A stretch of 64,000 nucleotides of DNA from Oopsacas minuta (taxonomy: Eukaryota > Porifera > Hexactinellida > Lyssacinosida > Leucopsacidae), in assembly GCA_024704765.1 (NCBI GenBank), contig JAKMXF010000222.1, positions 558,001 through 622,000 of the forward strand. Reading direction: 5' to 3'. Both the position numbers and the translations under genes were made by a program. This document shows positions 21,984 through 32,361 of the stretch, one piece after another; within the stretch, counting starts at the first letter, position 1, and each line of letters begins with the position of its first letter. The notes under the pieces were generated by a model. That model searched no databases. It saw only the letters and a program-made list of their open reading frames with translations, and was not told where the DNA came from.

Positions 21984-22664
21984 ATGACTGAAAGTAGATC
22001 TGTTACAAAACTCCACTCTAACGATACCTTATCTTCTGTAGAGATTAGTCTAGAAGGGAAGATACTCCCCCCCTATGTGGATGAGAATTCTCTTATGCGA
22101 AATATCGAGGGAGACCTCTACGGTATGTGTTTGATATTCCCTGGTACGAGTGTTAACGAGTGGTTAGCTACTAACACTCTCGGATTCTTTACTCTAGTAG
22201 ATCTAATCGCTGCTTCTATAATGGAGTACTGTACCATTGATATGTGTCCCGAGATGACAGCTGGGGATACACAGTATTACTGGATAGATGAGAAAAATAA
22301 AAAACAAAAACTTCCCGCTCCTAATCACATTAATCTCGCTATGAGCTATATACAGACTCAGCTGCAGGATAGAAAAATATTTCCAACTAAATTCGGTCAC
22401 GAATTCTCTCCAGACTTTATCCACGTTATAAAGCGCATGTACAGACATATGCTACAAACTATAGCACATCTCTATTATCATCATTTCCAGATTCTGAAGG
22501 AGCTGAGCCTACATTGTTATCTCAATAGTTTACTGCTGCATTTTGCTTATTTCACTAAACATTTTGAGTTATTGGAAATTCAAGATTTAGAACCGCTTAG
22601 CGATCTAATTGAATTATTATTCAAAATTGATAGGAATGATTCAGCTGGGAAGAAAGCTGAATGA
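21984..22664 (+). CDS. MOB kinase activator, MOB2-like
   Basis: A complete single-exon protein of 226 aa, normal for the family. MOB proteins bind and regulate NDR/LATS kinases in cell-polarity and Hippo-type signalling. The MOB/phocein fold is marked by the zinc ligands Cys83 and Cys88 in EYCTIDMCPEMTAGDTQYYW and His162 and His167 in AHLYYHHF. Further conserved blocks are LPAP (110-113), IFPTKFGHEF (132-141), the HLNT-like CYLNSLLLHF, and the C-terminal LEPLSDLIELLF. The TQYYW.DE and FPTK.G.EF blocks look closer to MOB2 than to MOB1 or MOB3/phocein; that subgroup call is by eye. The first ATG is taken, giving a hydrophilic N-terminus of usual length. Zinc ligands and core are intact, so it is probably functional. 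Confidence 0.88.
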   Translation: MTESRSVTKLHSNDTLSSVEISLEGKILPPYVDENSLMRNIEGDLYGMCLIFPGTSVNEWLATNTLGFFTLVDLIAASIMEYCTIDMCPEMTAGDTQYYWIDEKNKKQKLPAPNHINLAMSYIQTQLQDRKIFPTKFGHEFSPDFIHVIKRMYRHMLQTIAHLYYHHFQILKELSLHCYLNSLLLHFAYFTKHFELLEIQDLEPLSDLIELLFKIDRNDSAGKKAE

Positions 22665-23783
22665 ATATTTATTGCTATTATAAATTGTAATGTACAAGTA
22701 CGTATTTGATCATTAATTCTTGCTTCCAATGGAATCGTCAGCTATTGCCTACTAGTATAGGACATATCTTGAATCATAGCTATGCTTGCATAGGTCAGTG
22801 AAATTTATACACATGAAATACCGAATTTACTATTCTAAGAAATGCGTTAATAACTATAAATGTTCCCATATAATGGCGCTTAACTCCTCGTTTCGAAGCT
22901 CAAGGGCCGTGATAATTACTTCAATATAGGCGGAGTTTGATATAACTGATTAAGTTTAAGTTACTTTGACGGCTAATTAAGGACCATAATTGTACAATTT
23001 CAGACTTCGATATAACAAGAGTTGACTGTATTCAGGGATGGGATTATTGGAGTAGTGCTAGGCTAGTCTAGTTGATGATATATTTAAATATTAATAAGAC
23101 TTAATTAATAGTATGTTTGTATTTCTGCTGTTTCTGTCGAAATTCCCTCATAATAGTCACATATATAGTTATAATAGTAAGTTTTAATAGTTTATAACTT
23201 GATCAGAGGCATAGCTAGGACCGCTCAAAGGATGCGACATTGCCGCACCCTGGCAACGCCCCTGAACTTGATAAGTCCAATATTGGTTCCATGGCATTAC
23301 ACTAATCCATGGTAAATCCCAATCCAACAACTAGAGGAGTGTCGCAAAACCATGGTGTCCAGGCAAATGGAGAGCTTACAAGCTACACGCGCATGATTAT
23401 CAGCTAATATATCTCCAAGCTTATATAAAAATGGATGCCCTTCAGACGTATGATACTGAATACTACCTGATTGAAACCTTCTCAAAATGACTAGATTCAA
23501 CATATGTTTGGAACAAAATGTCGTTATCCGACAGTTACTAAACAATGAACTATCAACGAATGAAGCTATGTATAATCATAAAACAGTATGGTAATTGTAT
23601 ACAATTGAAGTCAATTCTAAAGCTACCATGTCAAGTTGTCCATCATTCAGTCACTCCCAAATTAAATAAAGAAAATATAATGGACAAAAAGGATGAATAG
23701 TAAAAAGTAATAAGAACACTCTTAGAGTTGTAGTCTAATTGGTTCTCATTACTGGCATGATTATAGAATCGGAATAAATAATA
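22665..23783. other. No gene recognised
   Basis: AT-rich. Position 22885-23030 has TTCGATATAACA/TTTGATATAACTGA words typical of another TA-flanked MITE. Position 23208-23272 has an AGAGGCATAGC...GCAACGCCCCTGA hAT-like border pair. The minus frame at 23297-23545 has no known motif. Confidence 0.4.
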
Positions 23784-23955
23784 CAGTATATATGAGAACG
23801 GTTTTCTATAATATGGTTCCTACATCCAAATGGATTTAAATGAAGTGTTCTCATAACCGACATCCTCTATATACTACACACCGGTTATAAGAACATGCCG
23901 GATATAAGAATAGTATGTCCAGTTCCCGACGATATCTTATAACCGGTATCCACTG
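23784..23955. mobile_element. TA-flanked MITE, 172 bp
   Basis: TA at 23782-23783 and 23956-23957. Ends are CAGTATATATGAGAACGG and, reverse complemented, CAGTGGATACCGGTTATAAG. AACCGG.TATAAGAAC occurs internally. The TIRs are weak; the call rests on TA borders, CAGT ends and size. Confidence 0.45.
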
Positions 23956-23994
23956 TACACAACTTCCCAAACCCTTATATTAAATTTTGATATA

Positions 23995-24260
23995 ATATCC
24001 ATAAAGATCATTCCGCAATCTCAAAAATGACCATATATATGGGCATATTCATGATTATGTCATATTAGTATGATATATCATATCAGAATGTATTATAAGG
24101 ATATGGCAAGTCAGGTATATACTATAAATATTGGCTATGCTGAATTGACCATAATTGTAACGGTTATCGAGTTATAAGAAGAGGATATTAACAAAACATA
24201 TGACATCCATGGTATGTGTGATAACGCAGAAAAATCGATAACCGACTTTATCATGACAAA
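23995..24260 (+). repeat. Partial foldback-family copy with uninterrupted mariner target
   Basis: Collinear with the centre of the foldback element: ACCATATA..TGGGCATTAT, GTATTATAAGGATATGG and TATACTATA, then words matching the right arm (GTCAAGTTAT-like, GACATCCATGGT). It lacks any mariner at the site where 19634-20945 is inserted in the other copy. Confidence 0.6.
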
Positions 24261-24807
24261 TTTTTTATATTTTATACAGAGAAGGTTTTAGATTGTTTGG
24301 AATTTCACCATTTTGAACATAGATTAATAATTAAAGTTTTACATAGTTTAAAAGATGGACCATTTTTTAATACATATTTGCCAATTACGCTAGAAGATGA
24401 CATCACTTCGATCTGTAAATCTTGATAAATGTGGCTTTTGTGAATTCTTGCATATCAATAATACATTTAATTGGGTGAAAATGTACCAGTTTCATATTAT
24501 CGACGATTATAGAATTTCCCATTAAAATATATCCACTTCCTTTTATCCCTGGTCCAGTGAAAATTGACTCAGTGATCAGGCCTTATCTTTAGTGGCCATG
24601 GTTTAACACAATATCACTGAGTTATTGGAGGTACTGGCCTGGGCCCGCAAGAGGGGGAGACTGTTACCAAAGTAACAGGACCCGGGATCAGTTGGGGGGC
24701 CCGATAGCAATGCATACGAGAGCTACTATGAAGTTACGTTTGGGAGAGAAAGGAGAATACTGTTATAGTAGACCCTCGCTAATCCAAATTTCGTGGAAAA
24801 CAGAGGA

Positions 24808-25990
24808 AAGGGGAAATTTTCAAAATTACTTCATTTTCGCATAGATGCGGGTGATGAATTACTTAAAAAGCATATGGAATCAGCCGATATGAACGCAAAA
24901 TATATCTCATCAACTATTCAAAATGAACTTAGTGAGGATTGTGGATAGGGGCGGATCAAGGATATAGTCTCAGGGGGGGGCCAAGTTGCGAGCGAAGCGA
25001 GCTATCGCTAAGTGGGGTCTGGGGCGCAAGCCCCTAAGAAAATTTTTAAATGTTATACGCTGAAATAGCGAACTACAGCTATTTCTACCAGCTATGGAGG
25101 AACAATTTAAGTTAATTTATCCTATTAGTTATTCATTTTGAGACAGAAAATAAGATCTCAAAATCTCAGGGGGCCTATGGACCCCCAAACCCTCCCCCTG
25201 TATCCGCCCCTGATTGTGGACAAGTTATTGTTGATAGGATTGTATAAGAAGTAAATAATTCCTCTGGTTTACCATACTTGCTGATGAAACAGGAGATATA
25301 AACGGACAAGAATAGTTATCAATTGCTGTACGATTCATCGAGAAGACTACAGGAAAACCGAAAATTCTAGAAAAATTCCTCGTAATGATCTGCACGCAGA
25401 ATTAAGTGCTAGTTCTATTGCCACATCATTTTTTGTTTTTCCTAAAACATATTGAGTTAAATATGCACATTCTTCAAAAGTTTTACAAATGATGAAAAAG
25501 GCTGTCAACGTGCGTTATATAGTAATTTGTATTTGTCGACAAAAAACGATGGATTTTATTATTGAAACAGCTTAGCACGATTTTCCTGAATTTCATTGAT
25601 ACAAGTTGTAGGTAATTAATTGTTGGAGAACTACTGGTTGAACTTGTGTGCTCTTTTGATACATTCCATTAGCATACTGGTTGATTCAATATGCCACAAG
25701 TTCTTTGCATATGCTCGGGTGTCATTATGAAAATCGTTGTATAAGGTGTAATAATGAAGCATCTAGCAATTCCTCTTCGGATTGTGGGAGGAATAGATGA
25801 CACAATACGTACAAAGACCACCTTTGAAAGTATAAAATTTGAATAGACCAACCATGGAAATTCTTCCAACCAATCCTTTCTAAAAGCTCTATGTTTTTGG
25901 AATCTATTTTGAAACCATAATCATCGATCGGGTGAAGACTAAGTGTCCAGCAATAGCTTCAGCTTATTTCCAAAGGGAATACTTTTGCTC
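24808..25990 (+). pseudogene. hAT transposase of the ZMYM1/DUF4371 type, decayed and interrupted
   Basis: Translation in shifting plus frames gives the ordered landmarks of this family: KLLHFRIDAGDELLKKH, NAKYISSTIQNEL, a DCGQVIVDRIV block, TILADETGDI with the first catalytic acidic residues, LSIAVRFI, and then fragments matching the L-SA-SIATS region. The expected NLVV/dimerisation part is unrecognisable. Several stops and frameshifts are present. A 267-bp MITE splits the DCG block. Such genes are common ZMYM1-like transposon relics in animals. A pogo-type end (TAGTAGACCCTCGCTAAT) abuts the 5' side at 24765-24785. No TIRs were found. Confidence 0.75.
24946..25212. mobile_element. hAT MITE, 267 bp, with perfect 8-bp target duplication
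   Basis: ATTGTGGA is duplicated at 24938-24945 and 25213-25220. Ends are TAGGGGCGGATC... and ...TATCCGCCCCTG, i.e. inverted (C/T)AGGGGCGGAT. The interior has a GCGAGCGAAGCGAGC hairpin (near 24988-25003) and G-rich/C-rich halves. Removing it restores the reading frame of the host pseudogene across DCG|QVIVD, so it inserted into an existing hAT gene. Confidence 0.92.
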
Positions 25991-27479
25991 AAATAATTCC
26001 CTACACCAAGAATATATGTTAATTCATCAAATTTATTATGTTATTCCATTTATTTGATGATTCAACACATATTCCATCAAGAGCAGTTTCTTGTTGTGGT
26101 TTAAGTGTGTGTTATAACTAGCAAAACTCTCTTCTTGGCCGCAATCAATCCATCATGCATCAGTAGGAATAAATTCTATACGTGGCGATTTTGAACAAAA
26201 GAACAGCCATTTTTTGCTAAATATATGCTAGGAGGGAATAAATAATTAAGAATACAAATTGTGGAATGTAAGATATAATATTCAATGACTTATATTGGTT
26301 ACACATAAAGTTTATAAATATAGCGTAGGCTAGAGGGGTGACAAAATCCACACACTCGGTTCCATCTCTTGAGAAATTATTAAAATATTATTGAAAGCCG
26401 GTGTGTAGGGGGGAAACTGTCCAACCCATTATCTCATTGTTGGGTATTTTGGGCATGGCTCGGACAAGCTCGAGTCTTGGACAAAATTTCACAAGCTTTC
26501 TCGGCTGTTAGGTGCCTGCGATATGTAAAATTCGTGACATTTGGCGTCCATATACACAAAGTTCCAAAGTTTGCTCTATAGAGCTAATGTAGAGGCGAGT
26601 AGCCTTATTTCTGATATCAATTCTCCTTATCGACACACTTTGAAGGTGTTTAAATGCAATGTTGCCACATTCTTGAGACATTCCTGTGTTGCTAGGGAAA
26701 AATATTCACGAACATATTCGAGTGACCCTCAAAGGACGTGAAATCTTTACTGATTACGAATTCATAGTGGATGACTTATATGCATATAAGCACCTTCACA
26801 ATGTGTCCACAGTGGCACATAGATTGAGTGTACTTCACACCTCTGAACCTCGATGAAGTGCCTCCCCGTTTAAAAAATTCAAGCACACCCTAGTGCAACT
26901 TTGTACCAAATTTGGTTCTTTTACCCGACTCTTCACGGTTTCAGCGCTAAAAAACCTGACTATTTCCTTTCCTAATTCAAATTATTTTAATATTTAACCA
27001 TAATTTCTCCCTGTTCAATACTAAACAATTAACCATTCGATTAATTTAACCATATTTAATAGGAATCACCGCCCATTTGATGTTATACACCTATACTAGC
27101 TTGTGCCTTCGAGCTTCGCTGTGCTATTTACTTCTGGTCATGCGAGATATGGCCGAATACAAAATATAGCGTTCAACATCTGGCATTGGTATAAAACGTT
27201 TATACTGTTATTAGAATATACAAGTTGGTGTATTCGGCTTTGAGCAATTCCCAATCTGGCAATCCTACTTTACAGTTCACACAACTTCCGCCTCTAGATT
27301 AATACAAGGTATATACCTGAGATAACTGTAATATAATGTGATATTTAGGGTAAGATGAGAGCGAAGCGAGCAGAAAATATACGGTTTTCGATTTGAGCCA
27401 ATATTTCAGTGTATTGCATGAATTTCCAATACCACTATGATTTCGTATCATGTCAATTTATCCTGTTGGGGGTATAATC
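25991..27479. other. No gene; contains a copy of the palindrome-forming repeat
   Basis: Position 26660-26770 (ACATTC.TGAGACATTCCTGTGTTGCTA, GGAAAAATATTC, TTTACTGATTACGAA) is homologous to 32320-32430, which holds the end of the 31456-32361 palindrome and its flank. A shorter relative lies near 35875-35900. Position 27100-27470 is AT-rich with a GCGAAGCGAGC hairpin word. No coding signal. Confidence 0.45.
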
Positions 27480-28290
27480 TGACCTGTTTCACGGGTGTAG
27501 CAGCTCAAATTAACCCCCCACCAGAAAATACTCAGGTATACTCTGGATTAACCCAGATTATCCCACAGGGTATAAACTAGGCTAGGCTGGCTTATACCCT
27601 GGGTTTAAACTGGGCTAGCCCAGATGATACCTTCTGAGCCTGGATCAGTGTTTCTCAACGTCCGACATCCCATTCCTCCCTTAGCGACCTTCAAGTTCTT
27701 CCATAGCCTCCGATTCCCTATCTCTGAATCATCATTATACCTTAATTTTGTAATAGTAATGATTAATTTTTCAGTTAGTCTACCAAACAAACAATTGAAA
27801 ATATTCACATTTTCAATAGAAGTATGTATAACTATCCATATATATATATAACAAATAATCCATAAAATATGAAATCAACAAACTGAACAGTGAATAATGT
27901 TACCGAACAAGTATTATTATTCCGAATACTTCTATGTTTGGATGTGTTTGATCAATAATATTTGGTTAGATAATCTAAATATTTGTCCAAGTTCTGAACC
28001 AGGTCAAGTCGAAATGAATTGACTAGGTGAACCGATTTTCAGTGGTCAGTGACCCAAAAGCCTGGTGGATATTCCTTAAACATAATCCTCCCCAGGGGGG
28101 CCAAGTGGACCCCGTTGAGAATCCTGGCCTAGACTAACCCCCTGGGTATAAACTAGCCTAGCCCAGATTAACCCCGGGGCTTTATCTGGGCTATCCCAGT
28201 TTATACCTGGGGATTAATCTAGGCTAGCCCAGACTATACCCGGAGTTAACTGGGTTGGGAGGTTAATCTAGGCTGTTTCACCGGCTCTGA
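27480..28290. repeat. Element with two arrays of CTGGGCTAGCCCAG palindromes
   Basis: Outer inverted ends: CTGTTTCACGGGTGTAGCAG on the left and CTAGGCTGTTTCACCGG on the right. The subterminal parts (27500-27630 and 28125-28270) are packed with GGTATAAACTGGGCTAGCCC(AG) and ATTAACCCC words in both orientations, repeating about every 25-45 bp. The middle, about 27640-28110, is AT-rich and unrelated. A shorter relative lies at 58737-58860. Probably a non-autonomous transposon with iterated subterminal repeats; class unknown. Confidence 0.6.
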
Positions 28291-28515
28291 CCACAGTCAT
28301 AATATTACAGAATCTCCCTTGCTAATTTAGCCATTCAGGAGTGCCAAGCTCGTAAAAACTAGTCCTGCCATCGTGAGAATGATAGCGCAACTGGGCAGGC
28401 TCTGCTGCCCATGAATGATAGGACTAACATACTATTTAAGGAAAAATGATCCGGCCCCCTTGCTACGGCCCTATCAGTAGCAGTAAAAATATGATTTATC
28501 CAATCTAATCATTTA

Positions 28516-29772
28516 ATGCAAGTTAGCTATCCCACTAATTGTAAGATGAATACTCAAGAAGAATTAACTGACGAGAAAACAAAGTGTAAGACAAGATGCA
28601 TCAGTGTAAAAGGGCGACTGATTATATCCTTCTTTTGTATAGTTGGAGACGTACTCTCTTGGACAATTCGTGCTGAATTTTTTCAAGGGATTGAAGGGAT
28701 TTATAATAAGCCAATATTTATCAGCTACGTTGTACATTCTTGCTATGTTTTCTTCTTCTTTGCCTGGTTAGTGTTGCGCTATTTTCCTCTAATTTTGAAA
28801 TCCAGAAGGATTAAACCATCGATCTACTCTTGGAAATATTACCTTTTAATCTCGTGTATCTTTACAATCATTATATTCGCCTTTAACTACACTTGGTATT
28901 TATCACTTCCTCTTACTGAAGTAGCTGCGAATACAGCGATATATGAGGCAGCTACTGCGTTTGTTTTTATATTTTCTGTACCAATTCTTGGAGAGAGAGT
29001 CACTTTGGTTAAAATACTCTCTCTTATCGTTTCTATTATTGGAGTATGCCTTATATCATTATTCCCCGGTCAATCTAATGCAAATCGCACAGTTATAATC
29101 CATAACTTATCAAATCTAACCAATAGATCCTCCAATATGACTGTTCTCACTGAAGCTACAATCAATAATTCAACTCTGGGTTATTCTCTAGTAATTTTTA
29201 GCACAGTATTATATTCATTGTATGAAGTTTTATACAAAAGATTATCTTCTAGCCCAAGAGACACTTCTCCCATCCATAATACAATACGCATGCTAGGCTT
29301 AATAGGGATCTGGTATATGATACTTGTTGCTCCCTTTCTACTCATTGCTCACTTCACTGGTCTGGAGAAATTCGAAATCCCGAGTTTAAATGTAGCACTC
29401 TTAATTTTGCTTAATAGCGCCCTTGATGGCTTCTCTAACATTCTTATTTTGATTGGTATCGTATTATCTTCCCCTTTGTTCATTAGTATGGGTGCACTGT
29501 TGGCCCTTCCAACTTCTATGTTAGCTGATTATATTTTCCACAAAATAGTTATGAGTAATTTATCAATATTGGGAGCTGTTTGTATTTTGGTGGGATTCAT
29601 AGGGTTTATCATTTCCACAGTTTTACATGACCATACAGATAACAATAGAGAATCTTCTAGATGTTTTTCGTTAAAAAAGGGATGGACTATCAAGAACTAT
29701 TTTTTTCTATATTCGGTTGGTTGGTATTCTACAGTTAATTCTGAAGATGTAAAACCATTGCTTAATAGATAA
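28516..29772 (+). CDS. DMT-superfamily (SLC35F/EamA-like) multi-pass transporter
   Basis: A complete single-exon protein of 418 aa with about ten membrane helices (near 33-52, 67-86, 107-126, 132-152, 157-178, 221-240, 258-281, 291-315, 320-340 and 350-371). The block from YLSLPLTEVAANTAIYEAAT through PILGERVT to the fifth helix is the first EamA repeat. YSLYEVLYKRL and the S-P-L-F-I-S-M-G-A-L helix belong to the second, as in SLC35F3/F4/F5-like carriers. The loop at about 180-220 carries several N-x-S/T sites (NLSNLTNRSSNMT), suggesting a lumenal or extracellular glycosylated loop. Family members move nucleotide sugars, thiamine or other small metabolites; the substrate here cannot be told. 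An alternative start is Met11. No domains are missing. Confidence 0.85.
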   Translation: MQVSYPTNCKMNTQEELTDEKTKCKTRCISVKGRLIISFFCIVGDVLSWTIRAEFFQGIEGIYNKPIFISYVVHSCYVFFFFAWLVLRYFPLILKSRRIKPSIYSWKYYLLISCIFTIIIFAFNYTWYLSLPLTEVAANTAIYEAATAFVFIFSVPILGERVTLVKILSLIVSIIGVCLISLFPGQSNANRTVIIHNLSNLTNRSSNMTVLTEATINNSTLGYSLVIFSTVLYSLYEVLYKRLSSSPRDTSPIHNTIRMLGLIGIWYMILVAPFLLIAHFTGLEKFEIPSLNVALLILLNSALDGFSNILILIGIVLSSPLFISMGALLALPTSMLADYIFHKIVMSNLSILGAVCILVGFIGFIISTVLHDHTDNNRESSRCFSLKKGWTIKNYFFLYSVGWYSTVNSEDVKPLLNR

Positions 29773-31455
29773 ATCATAGCCTTCCGATGAATTTTTTCTG
29801 TTTTACCATTGTGGATGTAATGTGATTTTACTAATATTTATGTTTGTATATATTTGTAATGACCATCTTTTAATATTTTCTACTGTTAGTTAAGATTAAC
29901 TAGTATGCTGATCGGTCGGGTCAGGTCCTCCAAATTTGATTTTGTTTCTTAAAACTTGGCGTTAATGGCCAGACCCAAGTCGACTTGTTGGTTCATATTT
30001 GGTCAAAAGGCTATATATCGACAGGGGCATACCTTGCGGGGGATGTGACACCACTGTTAAATTAGAATATCTGATCACCATACTTGAGTGAGTAGGCAAA
30101 AACAGTGTGTAGTTGTACGAAATAGTTTTATTATATGTACAGGGGTTTATCTATTAATTTCTGGGCGGACTTTTTGGACAGTAACATATTGATCCTATAC
30201 AAATTTAAGTCTCACGGTCAGGACTTTGTGTCTTTCATGGCTGCTAAATTGGCATTTTCAGGTCCCCGTACCTAGATAATCTCTGTATATGTATACGAGT
30301 ATGATGAGACAGGATAAATATTCCAAATTCAAACGACCCATTTTCGTCGGTAAAACCGAATGATTACATACCCTCACTCAAATTGGTCAGGGTACGCAAC
30401 TGTGAAATATTTACTGAGAATGATGATACAGTATATACAGTAGAAACCGCCTAATAGCAAATCGTATTTGTATGAGTTTTTATTGCTAATACGCGAATTT
30501 TGCTATTATGCGAACTATTTACCATACAAACTGTACTTTAGGCCCATGAAAAAGTTGGTATTAGACGAATTACTACTAGGCGGTTTCCACGTTAAAACGA
30601 TGGATTTTCGTCGGCGAAACCGAGTGGTTGCACCCCCCACTCAAATTGGTCACAGGACGCTACTGCTCAGAGGCTATGTTAAATACTTTAGGACTGCAGC
30701 GACTTTGATTACTGCACTTGTATAAACGATCACTGTTGCCACGTATATATGTTTTATTGTCCATTTGTCTGAGCCTAGTTTATGAGACAAATTTAATTCT
30801 TGTAATTATCTGTTTTCTTTTATCTGAGATTGTATTAAAAATACAAGAATAATTAGTAGGAAATCCGCCTGCTCTTATTTGACTCTAATTCCTATGTAAT
30901 GGAATAATATACAGAATCAGTAATCTAATTGTCTACAGCATTCCTACAATTTTCTTATAAATGATTAGATATTGAATTACACTTCTGGAAATTCTCCATT
31001 CCGTAATTATGACAAGTATTTTAGCCTCTTACTGTATAGTTTGTATAGCTTTGACATTTATTGTTCAGTTACTTATAATTGTATTGGCTTATTTAATTCC
31101 TATCATTTTGTGTTGCTACAAGACATCCATTTTCCTTTTGCTATTGAGAATCTAATTAACAGCTCAACATTTGCTGGAACAAACGTGCCTCCAATAAAAC
31201 GAGATCGACTGAGTTTTTTTGCCTGTTTAAATAATATTTTCCATCGTATCTCCTGAATCTGATTTGGCATATATACAGGATATTTTTGTATTCATTTAAA
31301 TATTGAAAGTATAATTCAATCATATCTGAAAATGCACGTAGAAACTAACTTTAAGGTTGCAATTAATTTTGCATATATTTTAGTTATTGGAGAGTTTTAC
31401 CGTGAACAAATTGTTATATAATCACATTGGATACTATTGGGTGCTGAATTTTATT
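29773..31455. other. 3' flank of the transporter and MITE-bearing spacer; no gene
   Basis: Position 30335-30420 and 30595-30690 are direct diverged copies of one sequence (TTTTCGTCGG.AAA.CCGA..G, CCC.CACTCAAATTGGTCA), separated by a MITE at 30438-30593. The frames at 30468-30725 and 30972-31256 cross these repeats or are AT-driven. Confidence 0.45.
30438..30593. mobile_element. CAGTAGAAACCGCC MITE, about 155 bp
   Basis: The left end CAGTAGAAACCGCCTAATAG, preceded by TA, is inverted relative to CTACTAGGCGGTTTCCAC at the right end. The right outermost bases are mutated (CCACGTTA instead of CACTGTA). No coding sequence. Confidence 0.6.
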
Positions 31456-32361
31456 TCTATAGCAACACAAGAAGGGCTCAGGAATGTGTCAACATTCCAT
31501 TTTGAGAACTTACCCAAACCCTATCGAGTGTCCCCCTTATTCGACGCCGCTCGACGAATTGAGTCTAGTTATGTACATATAAGCCCTCCAAATGACCTTT
31601 AACTCGATTGTACGGTATCGGTCCCCGCGGCCTGTTAATTCCCTTGCTTATTTCACATATTTCTTGCCAACACATAATATTATCATTTTGTTTTTGAGAG
31701 ACATATTAACTGCGGACGTATAATTTAGTATTAAGACGTGGATCGAGGTATTTGATCCAGTTATTTATGCTAAGTTGATCAGAAAAATATTGGTTTGTAG
31801 CGTCTAGTAACTATACGGTCTTAATAATTACAGATATATGACTCGTGGTAAAGGGGATAATCCGAATTCTATCGCCTAGAAACTCTATATATCTTGTTAA
31901 AATATCACCAATGTCTATCTGACATAATATACAAAGTTTCTAGGCGATAGAATTCGGATTATCCCCTGTACTACGAGTCATATATCTGTAATTATTAAGA
32001 CTGTATAGTTACTAGACGCTACAAACCAATATTTTTCTGATCAACTTAGCATAAATAACTGGATCAAATACCTCGATCCACGTCTTAATACTAAATTATA
32101 CGTCCGCAGTTAATATGTCTCTCAAAAACAAAATGATAATATTATGTGTTGGCAAGAAATATGTGAAATAAGCAAGGGAATTAACAGGCCGCGGGGACCG
32201 ATACCGTACAATCGAGTTAAAGGTCATTTGGAGGGCTTATATGTACATAACTAGACTCAATTCGTCGAGCGGCGTCGAATAAGGGGGACACTCGATAGGG
32301 TTTGGGTAAGTTCTCAAAATGGAATGTTGACACATTCCTGAGACCTTCTTGTGTTGCTATG
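31456..32361. repeat. Nearly perfect 906-bp palindrome (428-bp arms, 50-bp centre)
   Basis: Arms 31456-31883 and 31934-32361 are inverted copies. In the 69-bp stretch next to the centre that I compared base by base there are three differences (CGGTC/CAGTC, CGTGGTAA/CGTAGTAC); the rest looks almost identical. The arms contain no ORF with a recognised domain. The right arm runs directly into sequence homologous to the repeat at 26660-26770, so the palindrome arose within that repeat family. The very low divergence means recent origin, ongoing arm-to-arm conversion, or an assembly artefact. Confidence 0.93.
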
